A DNA stretch of 16,037 nt from Paracoccaceae bacterium (lineage in GTDB: Bacteria > Pseudomonadota > Alphaproteobacteria > Rhodobacterales > Rhodobacteraceae): assembly GCA_003561595.1 (NCBI GenBank), contig PWWF01000314.1:1-16037 (forward strand). Direction: 5' to 3'. The position numbers were made by a program, and so were the translations under genes. The notes beneath the pieces were generated by a model that was not told where the DNA came from, did not search any database, and was given only the letters and a program-made list of their open reading frames with translations. Positions 1 through 7,706 of the stretch are shown here, in pieces (position 1 is the stretch's first letter; each line of letters starts with the position of its first letter).

Positions 1-743
1 AGCGTGTTGTTTTCGCCGATGAATTGCGCAACGAAGCTGTTCCTGGGTTCTTCATACAGCACATCGGGCGGATCAAGCTGCTGGATGCGCCCGTCATCGA
101 ACACGGCCACATTGTCCGACATGGTCAGCGCTTCGGTCTGGTCATGCGTGACATAGACCGTGGTGATGCCCAGATCATGCGCCAGACGCGTGATTTCGAA
201 CTGCATATGCTCGCGCAACTGCTTGTCGAGCGCGCCGAGCGGTTCGTCCATCAGCACAAGCTCCGGCTCGAACACCAGCGCGCGGGCCAGGGCGATCCGC
301 TGCTGCTGCCCGCCCGAGAGTTGCGCGGGACGGCGGTTCATGAAGGCCCCCATCTGGACCATGTCCAGCGCGCGCTTGATCTTCTTTTCGCGGTCGGATT
401 TGCCAAGGCCGCGCACTTCCAGCGGAAAGGCAAGGTTCTCGCCTACGGTCATGTGCGGGAACAGGGCGTAATTCTGGAACACCATGCCGATGCCGCGCTT
501 GTGTGGCGGAACCGAGTTGATGGGCCGCTTGTCGAGCATGATCTCGCCATTGGTGGCGGTCTCGAACCCGGCCAGCATCATCAGGCAGGTGGTCTTGCCC
601 GACCCCGAGGGCCCCAGCATTGTCAGAAATTCGCCTCTCGCCACGGACAGGTTCAGGTCTTTGACGACCAGCGTTTCCCCGTCATAGCTTTTCTGCACGC
701 CGTCGAATACGACGAAGCCGTCGCCTTGCTGTTGTGCAACCAC
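1..743 (-). CDS. potA: ABC transporter ATP-binding protein, PotA-like (partial, 3' end off window)
   Basis: ATPase subunit of an importer, most like the spermidine/putrescine (PotA) group; it would energise a pair of inner-membrane permeases from the cytoplasm. 247 codons are visible and the C-terminus, including any TOBE domain, lies outside. Visible motifs: Walker [10 protein letters not shown] at residues 44-52, Q-loop Q90, signature LSGGQQQR 142-149, Walker B LVLMDEP 162-168, D-loop GALD 170-173 and switch His200 in [15 protein letters not shown] start at 743 was chosen because GGGAGAAG lies just upstream and no ATG gives a full N-terminal strand before Walker A. The permeases and binding protein are not seen, so polyamine specificity is inferred from the style of the ATPase alone; other 2-aminoethylphosphonate/iron-type relatives share these motifs. 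The gene symbol is tentative. Confidence 0.85.
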   Translation of the reverse strand, partial: MVAQQQGDGFVVFDGVQKSYDGETLVVKDLNLSVARGEFLTMLGPSGSGKTTCLMMLAGFETATNGEIMLDKRPINSVPPHKRGIGMVFQNYALFPHMTVGENLAFPLEVRGLGKSDREKKIKRALDMVQMGAFMNRRPAQLSGGQQQRIALARALVFEPELVLMDEPLGALDKQLREHMQFEITRLAHDLGITTVYVTHDQTEALTMSDNVAVFDDGRIQQLDPPDVLYEEPRNSFVAQFIGENNT

Positions 744-999
744 GTTCTTCTCCCGTGTTGATCGGCGGGCTACCCGCTCGTTCTTTTGTTGCGCTCAGTA
801 AAAACCAAGCAGGGCGTCGATTGCAACCAATAACTCTGCAATCCGGCGCATCAGGTGGATTACGCATAATTTTCCGCCATTGGGTGGCGCGTGCGGATCA
901 TATGCCCGAGATTGTCCGATCAGCAGGAAATTGTCCTGCTACGCTGCAAGCCATCCGGATGGTGCAGGACGTTTGGCCTGTTTGCTATATAAGGGAAAA
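744..999. promoter_or_regulatory. Leader/promoter region of the PotA-like gene with a 7-bp dyad and repeats
   Basis: This 256-nt stretch holds no convincing gene. It contains an inverted repeat GATTGCA (819-825) / TGCAATC (837-843) with an 11-nt spacer, about 76 nt upstream of the GTG start. Two direct copies of ATTGTCC (911-917 and 930-936) flank or overlap a 7-bp stem, AGCAGGA 922-928 with TCCTGCT 934-940. The dyad has the size of a repressor operator, but no known regulator was recognised. No strong -35/-10 pair could be assigned. Confidence 0.3.
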
Positions 1000-1086
1000 T
1001 GGTGCGGTCGAGAAGACTCGAACTTCCACGGGAGTTACCCCACAGCGACCTCAACGCTGCGCGTCTACCAATTCCGCCACGACCGC
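1000..1086 (-). tRNA. tRNA-Leu (anticodon GAG), CCA encoded
   Basis: Read on the minus strand this is an 87-nt type II tRNA. The 7-bp acceptor stem GCGGTCG (1086-1080) pairs with CGACCGC (1010-1004), followed by discriminator A at 1003 and an encoded CCA at 1002-1000. The anticodon stem CAGCG/CGCTG encloses the loop TTGAGGT, so the anticodon is GAG at 1052-1050, reading CUC/CUU leucine codons. The long variable arm (GGGGTAACTCCC) and the T-loop TTCGAGT are those expected of tRNA-Leu. It lies between, and is divergent from, lipB on one side; the PotA-like gene follows it on the same strand 256 nt downstream. Confidence 0.96.
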
Positions 1087-1105
1087 ACGCGACTTGGTGA
1101 GCGGG

Positions 1106-1134
1106 TGTTTACGCGTTGGGGCGCGCGTTGTGAA
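1106..1134 (-). promoter_or_regulatory. Candidate sigma-70-type promoter for tRNA-Leu
   Basis: On the minus strand TTCACA (1134-1129, five of six to TTGACA) is followed after exactly 17 nt by TAAACA (1111-1106, weak match to TATAAT). Transcription would begin near 1098, a dozen bases before the mature tRNA 5' end at 1086. The position and spacing are good; the -10 is poor. Confidence 0.4.
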
Positions 1135-1252
1135 GAGGGAAAAACCACAAAACTGCGCCGCCCGGAGCGCTGTGTTTGCGCGATCTGCTGGTCTATCGGG
1201 GGGCGGATGGGCTAGATGGGGCGGATACTGCCCGTCAGAGGGGAATCGGCCC

Positions 1253-1960
1253 ATGTCCACAGCGTCCAGCGCCCCCGCCCGCGCCGAAGCGACCGCCCCG
1301 GTCGAATGGCGCATCCTGCCCGGATTGTCGGATTACGCCGCAACGCTGGCCGCCATGGAATCGCGCGTCGCCGAGATTGCCGCCGGCACCGCGCCCGAGG
1401 CGATCTGGCTGCTGGAACACCCGCCGCTATACACCGCAGGCACCAGCGCGGACCCGGCCGATCTGGTCGCGCCCGACCGCTTTCCCGTGCATTATGCCGG
1501 TCGCGGGGGCGAATACACCTATCACGGGCCGGGGCAGCGGGTCGTCTATGTCATGCTGGACCTGAACGCCCGCGGCCGCGATGTGCGGCGCTTCGTCGAG
1601 CGGCTGGAAGAGTGGATCATCCTGACGCTCGATGCGTTCGCCATTCGCGCAGAGCGGCGCGCGGGCCGCGTGGGCGTCTGGGTCACGCGCCCTGAAAAGC
1701 CCCCTGCCCCCGATGGCAGCCCGCGCGAGGAAAAGATCGCCGCCATCGGCATCAAGCTGCGCCGCTGGGTCAGTTTTCACGGCATTTCCATCAATGTGGA
1801 GCCTGATCTGTCCCATTTCGACGGAATCGTGCCCTGTGGACTCAGTGCCCATGGCGTGACCAGCCTGGTCGATCTGGGCCTGCCGGTGACGATGGAAGAT
1901 GTCGATCTGGCGCTGCAGGACAGCTTTGCGCGCGCCTTTGCCGCAGACGCGCCGCGCTGA
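1253..1960 (+). CDS. lipB: Octanoyl-[acyl-carrier-protein]:protein N-octanoyltransferase (lipoate biosynthesis)
   Basis: LipB moves the octanoyl group from acyl carrier protein to the lipoyl domains of 2-oxoacid dehydrogenases and the glycine cleavage H protein, the first step of lipoate synthesis in the cytoplasm. The 235-residue product has the family's signatures: [16 protein letters not shown], the catalytic lysine in [15 protein letters not shown] (K168) and the thioester-forming cysteine in [15 protein letters not shown] (C195). The reading frame is open far upstream, but ATG 1253 is preferred because it gives the usual LipB length and is preceded by AGAGGGGA at a suitable distance. It is a single gene, divergent from the tRNA; lipA is not in the window. 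An insertion of charged and proline-rich residues (about 150-162) before the catalytic lysine is common in alphaproteobacterial homologues. Confidence 0.95.
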   Translation: MSTASSAPARAEATAPVEWRILPGLSDYAATLAAMESRVAEIAAGTAPEAIWLLEHPPLYTAGTSADPADLVAPDRFPVHYAGRGGEYTYHGPGQRVVYVMLDLNARGRDVRRFVERLEEWIILTLDAFAIRAERRAGRVGVWVTRPEKPPAPDGSPREEKIAAIGIKLRRWVSFHGISINVEPDLSHFDGIVPCGLSAHGVTSLVDLGLPVTMEDVDLALQDSFARAFAADAPR

Positions 1961-1977
1961 GCACATGCCGCGGTGCA

Positions 1978-1991
1978 ATGATTCAGATCAA
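1978..1991 (+). promoter_or_regulatory. Candidate FNR/FnrL-type binding site upstream of ctaD
   Basis: ATGAT-TCAG-ATCAA matches nine of ten positions of the FNR-family dyad TTGAT-N4-ATCAA. It sits 192 nt upstream of the ctaD ATG and just after the lipB stop. In Rhodobacter relatives FnrL governs oxygen-responsive respiratory genes, so a site before an aerobic terminal oxidase is sensible, but control here is inferred. Confidence 0.45.
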
Positions 1992-2019
1992 AAAAAACCC
2001 CGCTGCGACACTTGGAGCA

Positions 2020-2048
2020 TTGCTCTGGCAAAACACACATTCTAGAAG
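2020..2048 (+). promoter_or_regulatory. Tentative ctaD promoter
   Basis: TTGCTC (2020-2025) and TAGAAG (2043-2048) are separated by 17 nt; the -35 matches the consensus only in TTG and the -10 in four of six bases. Downstream in the roughly 130-nt leader is a dyad TGACAC (2065-2070) / GTGTCA (2078-2083) that might be an operator or a leader hairpin. If the promoter is right, the FNR-like dyad is centred near -70. Confidence 0.25.
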
Positions 2049-2182
2049 CTGAGAATGGCGGTGCTGACACACGCGTGGTGTCACGCACCCGGAGCGAGAC
2101 CGGGTCGGGCGCGCAAAGCCCCGCCCCGAGGGACGAAAACAGTTGCGGGCAACGCAACAGGAACCGGGAACTGGAGTAGCCA

Positions 2183-3856
2183 ATGGCCGACGCAGCCACC
2201 CATGATCACGGACACGAGGACAACAGGTCCTTCTTTACCCGCTGGTTCATGTCGACGAACCACAAGGATATCGGGATCCTGTATCTCATCACCGCAGGGA
2301 TCGTGGGCTTCATCGCGGTCGCCTTCTCGATCTACATGCGCCTGGAGCTGATGACGCCCGGCGTTGACTACATGTGCATGGAAGGCGCGCGCATCACCCC
2401 CGCACCCGAAGGGGAATGCACGCCCAACGGCCATATCTGGAACGTGCTGATCACGGCGCATGGCATCCTGATGATGTTCTTCGTGCTGATCCCGGCGCTG
2501 TTCGGCGGCTTTGGCAACTATTTCATGCCGCTGCATATCGGTGCGCCGGACATGGCGTTCCCGCGGCTGAACAACCTGTCCTACTGGCTGTTCGTGGCAG
2601 GCTCGGCCATGGCTGTGGCCTCGGTCTTCTCGCCCGGTGGCAATGGTCAGCTCGGCTCGGGCGTAGGGTGGGTTCTCTACCCACCCCTCTCGACAAATGA
2701 GGCGGGCTTCTCGCTCGATCTGGCGATCTTCGCGGTCCATATCTCGGGGGCCTCGTCGATCCTGGGGGCGATCAACATCATCACCACCTTCCTGAACATG
2801 CGCGCGCCCGGCATGACGCTGTTCAAGGTGCCGCTCTTTGCCTGGTCGGTCTTCATCACGGCCTGGATGATCCTGCTGGCACTGCCGGTTCTCGCGGGCG
2901 CGATCACGATGCTGCTGACCGACCGCAATTTCGGCACCAGCTTCTTCGATCCGGCCGGTGGCGGTGACCCGGTGCTCTATCAGCATATCCTGTGGTTCTT
3001 CGGCCACCCGGAGGTGTATATCATCATCCTGCCGGGCTTCGGGATCATCAGTCACATCATCGCGACCTTCTCGCGCAAGCCCATCTTCGGCTATCTGCCC
3101 ATGGTCTGGGCGATGATCGCGATCGCGGTGCTGGGCTTCATCGTCTGGGCCCACCACATGTACACAGTGGGCATGTCGGTCACACAGCAGACCTATTTCA
3201 TGCTCGCGACCATGGTGATCGCCGTGCCCACGGGCATCAAGATCTTCTCATGGATCGCGACGATGTGGAAAGGGTCGGTCAGTTTCGAGACACCGATGCT
3301 CTGGGCCTTCGGCTTCCTGTTCCTGTTCACCGTGGGTGGTGTGACCGGGCTGGTGCTGAGCCAGGCGCCGATCGACCGGATCTATCATGACACCTATTAT
3401 GTGGTGGCGCATTTCCACTATGTGATGTCACTGGGGGCGGTCTTTGCGCTCTTTGCGGGGATCTATTACTGGATCGGAAAGATGTCGGGGCGGCAATATC
3501 CCGAATGGGCCGGCAAGGTGCATTTCTGGGCCATGTTCATCGGCTCGAACCTGACCTTCTTCCCGCAGCACTTCCTGGGTCGTCAGGGCATGCCGCGCCG
3601 GTTCATCGACTACCCCGAAGCCTATGCGCTGTGGAACTATGTCAGTTCCATCGGGGCCTTCATCAGCTTCGCGTCCTTCCTGTTCTTCATCGGGGTGATG
3701 TATTACACCCTGCGCCACGGTGCGAAGGTGGTCGAGAAGAACTACTGGAACGAGCACGCGGACACGCTGGAATGGACCCTGCCCACGCCACCGCCCGAGC
3801 ACACGTTCGAGCAGCTTCCCAAGCGTGAGGACTGGGACAAGACACCCGCGCATTGA
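2183..3856 (+). CDS. ctaD: Cytochrome c oxidase subunit I (aa3-type)
   Basis: Catalytic subunit of the aa3 oxidase in the inner membrane; it reduces O2 to water with electrons from cytochrome c and pumps protons. The 557-residue protein has 12 hydrophobic segments and every key residue, each offset by nine from the R. sphaeroides enzyme: heme a ligands H93 and H412, heme a3 ligand H410, CuB ligands H275, H324 and H325, the cross-linked Tyr279, D-channel D123 and E277, and K-channel K353. It is therefore a type A oxidase. The start ATG 2183 follows GGAG with good spacing. Subunits II and III are not adjacent, as in Rhodobacter and Paracoccus, where ctaD stands apart from the ctaC/ctaE cluster. 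Residues 161-170 are encoded by an unusual palindromic stretch (see the separate repeat entry). DUF2244 overlaps its stop. Confidence 0.98.
   Translation: MADAATHDHGHEDNRSFFTRWFMSTNHKDIGILYLITAGIVGFIAVAFSIYMRLELMTPGVDYMCMEGARITPAPEGECTPNGHIWNVLITAHGILMMFFVLIPALFGGFGNYFMPLHIGAPDMAFPRLNNLSYWLFVAGSAMAVASVFSPGGNGQLGSGVGWVLYPPLSTNEAGFSLDLAIFAVHISGASSILGAINIITTFLNMRAPGMTLFKVPLFAWSVFITAWMILLALPVLAGAITMLLTDRNFGTSFFDPAGGGDPVLYQHILWFFGHPEVYIIILPGFGIISHIIATFSRKPIFGYLPMVWAMIAIAVLGFIVWAHHMYTVGMSVTQQTYFMLATMVIAVPTGIKIFSWIATMWKGSVSFETPMLWAFGFLFLFTVGGVTGLVLSQAPIDRIYHDTYYVVAHFHYVMSLGAVFALFAGIYYWIGKMSGRQYPEWAGKVHFWAMFIGSNLTFFPQHFLGRQGMPRRFIDYPEAYALWNYVSSIGAFISFASFLFFIGVMYYTLRHGAKVVEKNYWNEHADTLEWTLPTPPPEHTFEQLPKREDWDKTPAH
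2662..2686 (+). repeat. Palindromic element CGTAGGGTGGGT...ACCCACCC inside ctaD
   Basis: GGGTGGGT (2666-2673) and ACCCACCC (2679-2686) form an 8-bp perfect stem around the loop TCTCT. The 12-mer CGTAGGGTGGGT and the ACCCACCC arm recur in gatA (7400-7422). Here it encodes the conserved GWVLYPPLS segment with GTA, GGG, GTT and CCA codons that look unusual beside neighbouring codons. The sequence resembles REP-like repeats found between genes in many proteobacteria. Confidence 0.5.
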
Positions 3857-4392
3857 TGCCCGTCCATTGGAGCATTTCACCAAAGGCCCCGGGCACCGCG
3901 CCCGGGGCCTTTGCCTTGGCGTCAGGCGATCACGCCGAATACCGCCTGACGCTGGCGCCCAACCTGTCGATGGGGCCTGTGGGATTCGTGCGGATTATCG
4001 CGCTGAGTGCCGGCTTTCTGGCGCTGCCGCTATTGGGGGTGCTGGGCACGCCGGTCCTCTATGGGTTGCTGCCCTTTGCCGGGCTGGCGCTGGCGGGGCT
4101 GTGGTATGCGCTGCAGCGCAACAGCCGCGAGCGTCAGCGGTTGCGCGAAGAGTTGCATCTGACGCGCGGTCAGATCGATCTGACCCGCACCAACCCGCGC
4201 CAGCCCGCCCAGCACTGGCAGGCCAACCCCTATTGGGTCCGGCTGCGCATGGTCGAGAAAGGCGGCCCGGTTGAGAATTACCTGACGCTGGAAGGCGCGG
4301 GGCGGGTGGTCGAACTGGGCGCGTTCCTCAGCCCCGAAGAACGCGCGGCCGTGCATGAGGATCTGGCGCGGGCGTTGCGCAACCTGCGCTGA
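3856..4392 (+). CDS. DUF2244 family integral membrane protein
   Basis: Membrane protein of unknown function with the DUF2244 (COG5488) pattern: a short conserved strand EYRLTLAPNLSMGPVGF at about residues 28-44, two adjacent hydrophobic segments (about 44-63 and 65-85), and a soluble C-terminal half with YWVRLRM and a closing GAFLSPEER helix region. ATG 3856 overlaps the ctaD stop (TGATG), suggesting translational coupling; a TTG one codon earlier is also open. This start makes residues 9-20 fall inside a 14-bp hairpin that looks like a terminator. A TTG at 3916, after the hairpin, would keep the whole conserved domain but lacks a clear ribosome site. ATG 3970 would cut into the domain and is unlikely. 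Function beyond a possible link to the oxidase is unknown. Confidence 0.85.
   Translation: MPVHWSISPKAPGTAPGAFALASGDHAEYRLTLAPNLSMGPVGFVRIIALSAGFLALPLLGVLGTPVLYGLLPFAGLALAGLWYALQRNSRERQRLREELHLTRGQIDLTRTNPRQPAQHWQANPYWVRLRMVEKGGPVENYLTLEGAGRVVELGAFLSPEERAAVHEDLARALRNLR
3881..3913 (+). terminator. 14-bp perfect hairpin just after ctaD
   Basis: Bases 3881-3894 pair perfectly with 3900-3913 around the five-base loop ACCGC; the stem is mostly G+C. It lies 25 nt after the ctaD stop, where a terminator would be expected, but there is no run of T after it. It also lies inside the 5' end of the DUF2244 reading frame. It may attenuate DUF2244 transcription or protect the 3' end of the ctaD message. 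Confidence 0.6.
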
Positions 4393-4399
4393 GCGCGGT

Positions 4400-4416
4400 G
4401 GGGGGCGCTGCCCCCC
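4400..4416. terminator. G/C hairpin after the DUF2244 gene
   Basis: GGGGGGC (4400-4406) pairs with GCCCCCC (4410-4416) around GCT, eight bases past the DUF2244 stop and in the gap between convergent genes. It has no T-tract. It is directly followed by the dispersed repeat at 4433. Confidence 0.4.
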
Positions 4417-4432
4417 GGTCCCTTCGGTCCCT

Positions 4433-4462
4433 CCCCCCGGGATATTTGGGACAAAGATGAAA
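4433..4462 (+). repeat. Dispersed intergenic repeat, copy 1
   Basis: A 30-nt sequence beginning with six C, then GGGATATTTGGGACAAAGA, ending TGAAA. An almost identical 29-nt copy, one G shorter, is at 15977-16005 on the same strand. It occupies the gap between the convergent DUF2244 and amidase genes. The rest of this 268-nt gap shows no gene. Confidence 0.75.
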
Positions 4463-4660
4463 GAGGGGATGGCCCTGTAGACCTGTCACCGGCGGTATTG
4501 CCGCAAAACGGCAGGGGCGGAGATGGACAGGGTGGCCAACTATCAAGCGACCCGCGCCCATGCTATGCAGCGCGATGGCCGTCCCGCGAATTGAAGGGCC
4601 GCTATTGGTGAGCATGGCGTTCCTACACCGGCCCGATCTGCCAACCCGGTTGCAGCACGT

Positions 4661-5341
4661 TTATGGTGCCACAGCCCGAAGGCTCTGGAACGCCTGTGCG
4701 ACAGCATCGGCGCGGCGGCGGTCGGTTGCGGTTTCCGGGCCATTTGCGGTGGGGTGGAAGCGGAAGCGGAAGGCTTGCAGGCGTTTGTCCCGGGGCGCCG
4801 GGGGGTAGCCGATGGCGTTGAGGCTTTCGGCCAGGGGGCAGTCCGCGCCAAGCCCGGTCGGGGCCAGCGCAAGACCTTCGCGCGCGAGGCGTGGCCAGTC
4901 GAAGCGGGGGCCGGGATCGTCCTTGCGGTCAGGCGCCATGTCCGAATGGCCGATCACGTCGTGGGGTGTGATCGCGTGCCGCGCCATCAGCACCGGCAGC
5001 AGCGATTCGAGCGCGCGCATCTGCGGGTCGGGAAAGGGCAGCGCGCCGGAATTGACCAGCTCGATCCCGATGGAACGCGAGTTGATATCCCCCTGCCCGG
5101 CCCAGCTGCCCGCGCCCGCGTGCCAGGCGCGCATATCATCCGCGACAAGCTGCAGGATGCGCCCTTGCGGGCAGATCACGTAATGCGCCGAGACCTGGGC
5201 GGACGGGTCACACAGCCGCGCCAGCGCATCTGCCAGCCCGCGCATGCCGGTGTAATGCAGCACGATCATATGCGGGCGCAGCCCGTCGCGCCTTGGTCCG
5301 AAATTGGGAGACGGGTGTTGCGTGACGGGTGGCGGTGTCAC
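4661..5341 (-). CDS. N-acetylmuramoyl-L-alanine amidase, AmpD-like
   Basis: Zinc amidase (Amidase_2 fold) that cuts the bond between N-acetylmuramic acid and L-alanine of peptidoglycan or its recycled muropeptides. The 226-residue protein has zinc ligands H29 (VLHYTG), H132 and D142, the catalytic glutamate E94 in GIELVN, and K140; the spacing H132/K140/D142 in GHSDMAPDRKDDPG is that of AmpD. No signal peptide is seen, so a cytoplasmic, AmpD-type recycling role is favoured; the AmiD group is the alternative. A GTG start at 5341 is the only start before the first zinc ligand apart from deep internal codons. It follows the upstream lipoprotein stop after a single codon in the same frame (TAA-AGG-GTG), so the two are surely co-transcribed. 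Confidence 0.9.
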   Translation of the reverse strand: MTPPPVTQHPSPNFGPRRDGLRPHMIVLHYTGMRGLADALARLCDPSAQVSAHYVICPQGRILQLVADDMRAWHAGAGSWAGQGDINSRSIGIELVNSGALPFPDPQMRALESLLPVLMARHAITPHDVIGHSDMAPDRKDDPGPRFDWPRLAREGLALAPTGLGADCPLAESLNAIGYPPAPRDKRLQAFRFRFHPTANGPETATDRRRADAVAQAFQSLRAVAP

Positions 5342-5344
5342 CCT

Positions 5345-6193
5345 TTACTCGCGCGCGCGGACCGTGCGGGCGGCCTGACGGAAAGGTGCAGGGTCCCAGC
5401 TGCAGGCAAAGCCATCGCCGTTGGGGTCCAGATGGTTGGGGTCCTGCTCTGGCCCGCCCGCGGCAAGAAAGGCTTCCTGCGCGTGATCCTGGGTCGGAAA
5501 TTCGGCGCAGGCGGCCTGATGACGACGGTGGCGCAGCGGGTGGCTGCGGCGATACCGCTCCTGCCCGACATTATGCTGGGTCGAGAGCGCATAGACGAAG
5601 AGGTTGGGCGTGTCGCCCGAGCCCATCTCGGCATCGGTGACGCGCACCTGCGGGACGAAATCACGCTCGACCAGTTGGTTCTGCTGCGGGGTGCCGAAGG
5701 GCTGGGGCGTGAATTGCTGATCGCTGACATCGACCTCATCGCTGCCATTGCCGCTGCCGCCCTGGCTGCCACCCTGCCCGCCGATGGCCGACAGTGGCGC
5801 GCCGACATCCGAGCTTTGCTCGGTCATCTGCGTCGCCGTATCCCAGCCATCCGTGTCCGATGCCCCGCCAGGTTCACTACGCTGTTGCGATCCGCGCACG
5901 GCGGCGACGGCCTCTTGCCCGATGCTGCTGCTGTCGGCGCGTGCTTGCGGGCTGGCCTGCGCATCCTCATAGCGGGGCGCGCCGCGCGGCACCTCGATCC
6001 CGCCGGATTGCGTGCCCTCTGCCCGCCGGATGCGCGAGAGTTCCTCTTGCGCGCGCAGATATTGCGCATAATCCGAAAAACCGACCCCCCGGCCAGTCGT
6101 ATCGACAATATTGGAATAGGGGGCGGATGTATCACAGGCCGCAAGCAGGCCGAGGGCCACGCCAGTGGCGATCATGGCAGAAGGGACGCGCAT
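5345..6193 (-). CDS. Lipoprotein with C-terminal excalibur-like calcium-binding motif
   Basis: A 282-residue envelope protein. ATG 6193 gives a lipoprotein signal ending in LLAAC with the lipidated cysteine at residue 20; it is preceded by TTGAGG and clears the gatA stop by 31 nt. Longer starts would overlap gatA and put charged residues ahead of the signal. After the signal comes a low-complexity middle rich in Gln, Ser and Gly (SQGGSGNGSDEVDVSDQ and similar), then a basic His/Arg-rich linker, then a C-terminal unit with the excalibur pattern: CAEFPTQDHAQEAF, GG, DP and LDPNGDGFACSWDP. In that family the D-x-N/D-x-D-G loop and two cysteines bind calcium. Its role is unknown; placement between gatA and a peptidoglycan amidase hints at wall or surface function. 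Confidence 0.8.
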   Translation of the reverse strand: MRVPSAMIATGVALGLLAACDTSAPYSNIVDTTGRGVGFSDYAQYLRAQEELSRIRRAEGTQSGGIEVPRGAPRYEDAQASPQARADSSSIGQEAVAAVRGSQQRSEPGGASDTDGWDTATQMTEQSSDVGAPLSAIGGQGGSQGGSGNGSDEVDVSDQQFTPQPFGTPQQNQLVERDFVPQVRVTDAEMGSGDTPNLFVYALSTQHNVGQERYRRSHPLRHRRHQAACAEFPTQDHAQEAFLAAGGPEQDPNHLDPNGDGFACSWDPAPFRQAARTVRARE

Positions 6194-6224
6194 CACGATT
6201 TGCCTCAAGATATTTTTGCGAAGA

Positions 6225-7706
6225 TTACCACCATTTCTGCGGTTTGGAAACAAAGCCCGCAGCGCTTTCAAGAACCTGTGCTGTATTGAGCAACGCGCCC
6301 TCTTCCCAGGGCTTGCCGATCAGTTGCAGCCCCAGCGGCAGCCCCTTGCCATCCAGCCCGGCGGGCACCGAAATCCCCGGCAGCCCGGCCAGATTGACCG
6401 TGACGGTAAAGACATCATTGAGATACATCTCGACCGGGTCGGCATTGGCCATCTCGCCCAGACCGAACGCGCTTGAGGGGGTGGCAGGGGTCAGGATCGC
6501 GTCGATGCCCTTGGCAAACACCTCCTCGAAATCGCGCTTGATAAGGGTGCGGACCTTGCGGGCGCGGTTGTAATAGGCGTCATAGAACCCGGCAGAAAGC
6601 ACATAGGCACCGATCATGACACGGCGCTGCACCTCCGCGCCGAAGCCTTCGGCGCGGGTCTTTTCATACATCTCGGTAATGCCCTCGCCCGGCCCCAGCG
6701 CCGCGCGGTGGCCGTAGCGCACCCCGTCATAGCGCGCGAGGTTCGAGGACGCCTCGGCGGGTGCAATGACGTAATAGGCCGGAAGCGCGTATTTCGTGTG
6801 CGGCAGGCTGATATCGACGATCTCGGCGCCCGCGTCGCGCAGCATCTCGGCGCCCCGGGACCAGAGCGCCTCAATCTCGGCGGGCATGCCCTCCATGCGG
6901 TACTCGCGCGGCAGGCCGATCTTCTGCCCGCGAATATCGCCCGTCAGCATCGCCTCGAAATCCGGGACCGGCAGATCGGCGCTGGTCGAATCCTTTGGGT
7001 CATGGCCGGACATGGCGGTCAGCATGATGGCCGCGTCGCGCACGGTCTTGGTCATCGGTCCCGCCTGATCGAGCGAGGAGGCAAAGGCCACGATCCCCCA
7101 GCGCGAGCAGCGCCCATAGGTGGGTTTGATGCCCACAGTGCCGGTAAAGGCCGCAGGCTGGCGGATCGACCCGCCGGTGTCGGTGCCGGTGGCGGCAAGG
7201 CACAGATCCGCCGCGACCGCAGCGGCAGAGCCGCCCGAGGATCCGCCCGGCGTCAGGTCGCGATCGTCCACCCGCCACGGGTTGACCGCCGGGCCGTAAA
7301 CGGCGGTTTCGTTGCTGGAGCCCATGGCGAATTCATCCATGTTCAGCTTGCCCAGCATCACCGCGCCCGCATCGCGCAACTGCGCGGTGACGGTTGATTC
7401 GTAGGGTGGGTGAAACCCACCCAATATGCCGGATGCGGCCTGCGAGGGTACGCCTTCGGTGCAGAACAGATCCTTGATGCCCACGGGGATGCCGCACATG
7501 GCGGGCGCGTCGCCCGCCTGAATGCGCGCATCGGCTGCGCGCGCACGTTCCAGCGCCAGATCGGGCGTGGGGTGGACAAAGGCGTTCAGCCGCCCGGCCC
7601 CGTCTATGACTTTCGCGCAGGCCTCGGTCAGCGCAACCGATGTCACGTCGCCCTTGCGCAGCAGATCGCGGGCCTCGGCGATGGTCAGGGCATTCAGATC
7701 ACTCAT
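6225..7706 (-). CDS. gatA: Aspartyl/glutamyl-tRNA(Asn/Gln) amidotransferase subunit A
   Basis: GatA is the amidase subunit of GatCAB; it frees ammonia from glutamine so that Glu-tRNA(Gln) (and Asp-tRNA(Asn) in some species) can be transamidated in the cytoplasm. The 493-residue protein is full length, with the amidase-signature triad Lys78 (GIPVGIKD), cis-Ser156 in [12 protein letters not shown] and nucleophile Ser180 in [12 protein letters not shown]. The ATG at 7706 overlaps the gatC stop by ATGA, so translation is coupled. gatB is not in the window. Residues 94-101 (ILGGFHPP) differ from the more usual DGFxPxYE stretch of this family and are encoded by a palindrome also found in ctaD. Confidence 0.98.
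   Translation of the reverse strand: MSDLNALTIAEARDLLRKGDVTSVALTEACAKVIDGAGRLNAFVHPTPDLALERARAADARIQAGDAPAMCGIPVGIKDLFCTEGVPSQAASGILGGFHPPYESTVTAQLRDAGAVMLGKLNMDEFAMGSSNETAVYGPAVNPWRVDDRDLTPGGSSGGSAAAVAADLCLAATGTDTGGSIRQPAAFTGTVGIKPTYGRCSRWGIVAFASSLDQAGPMTKTVRDAAIMLTAMSGHDPKDSTSADLPVPDFEAMLTGDIRGQKIGLPREYRMEGMPAEIEALWSRGAEMLRDAGAEIVDISLPHTKYALPAYYVIAPAEASSNLARYDGVRYGHRAALGPGEGITEMYEKTRAEGFGAEVQRRVMIGAYVLSAGFYDAYYNRARKVRTLIKRDFEEVFAKGIDAILTPATPSSAFGLGEMANADPVEMYLNDVFTVTVNLAGLPGISVPAGLDGKGLPLGLQLIGKPWEEGALLNTAQVLESAAGFVSKPQKWW
7400..7422. repeat. Palindromic element CGTAGGGTGGGT...ACCCACCC inside gatA
   Basis: GGGTGGGT (7404-7411) and ACCCACCC (7415-7422) pair over the loop GAA. The leading 12-mer is identical to the copy in ctaD at 2662-2673. 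On the gatA strand the local codons include ATA, TTG, GGT, GGG, TTT and CCA, a cluster that stands out from the GC-rich codons around it. The reading frame is kept. Confidence 0.55.

Noticed and set aside
2081..3157. Long open frame on the minus strand opposite ctaD
   Set aside because: Its translation is low-complexity, charged and His/Arg/Asp-rich, as expected from the antisense of GC-rich coding DNA; ctaD on the other strand is unmistakable.
4754..6289. 511-codon plus-strand frame across the amidase and lipoprotein genes
   Set aside because: It spans two well-supported minus-strand genes and their junction and reads as an antisense translation.
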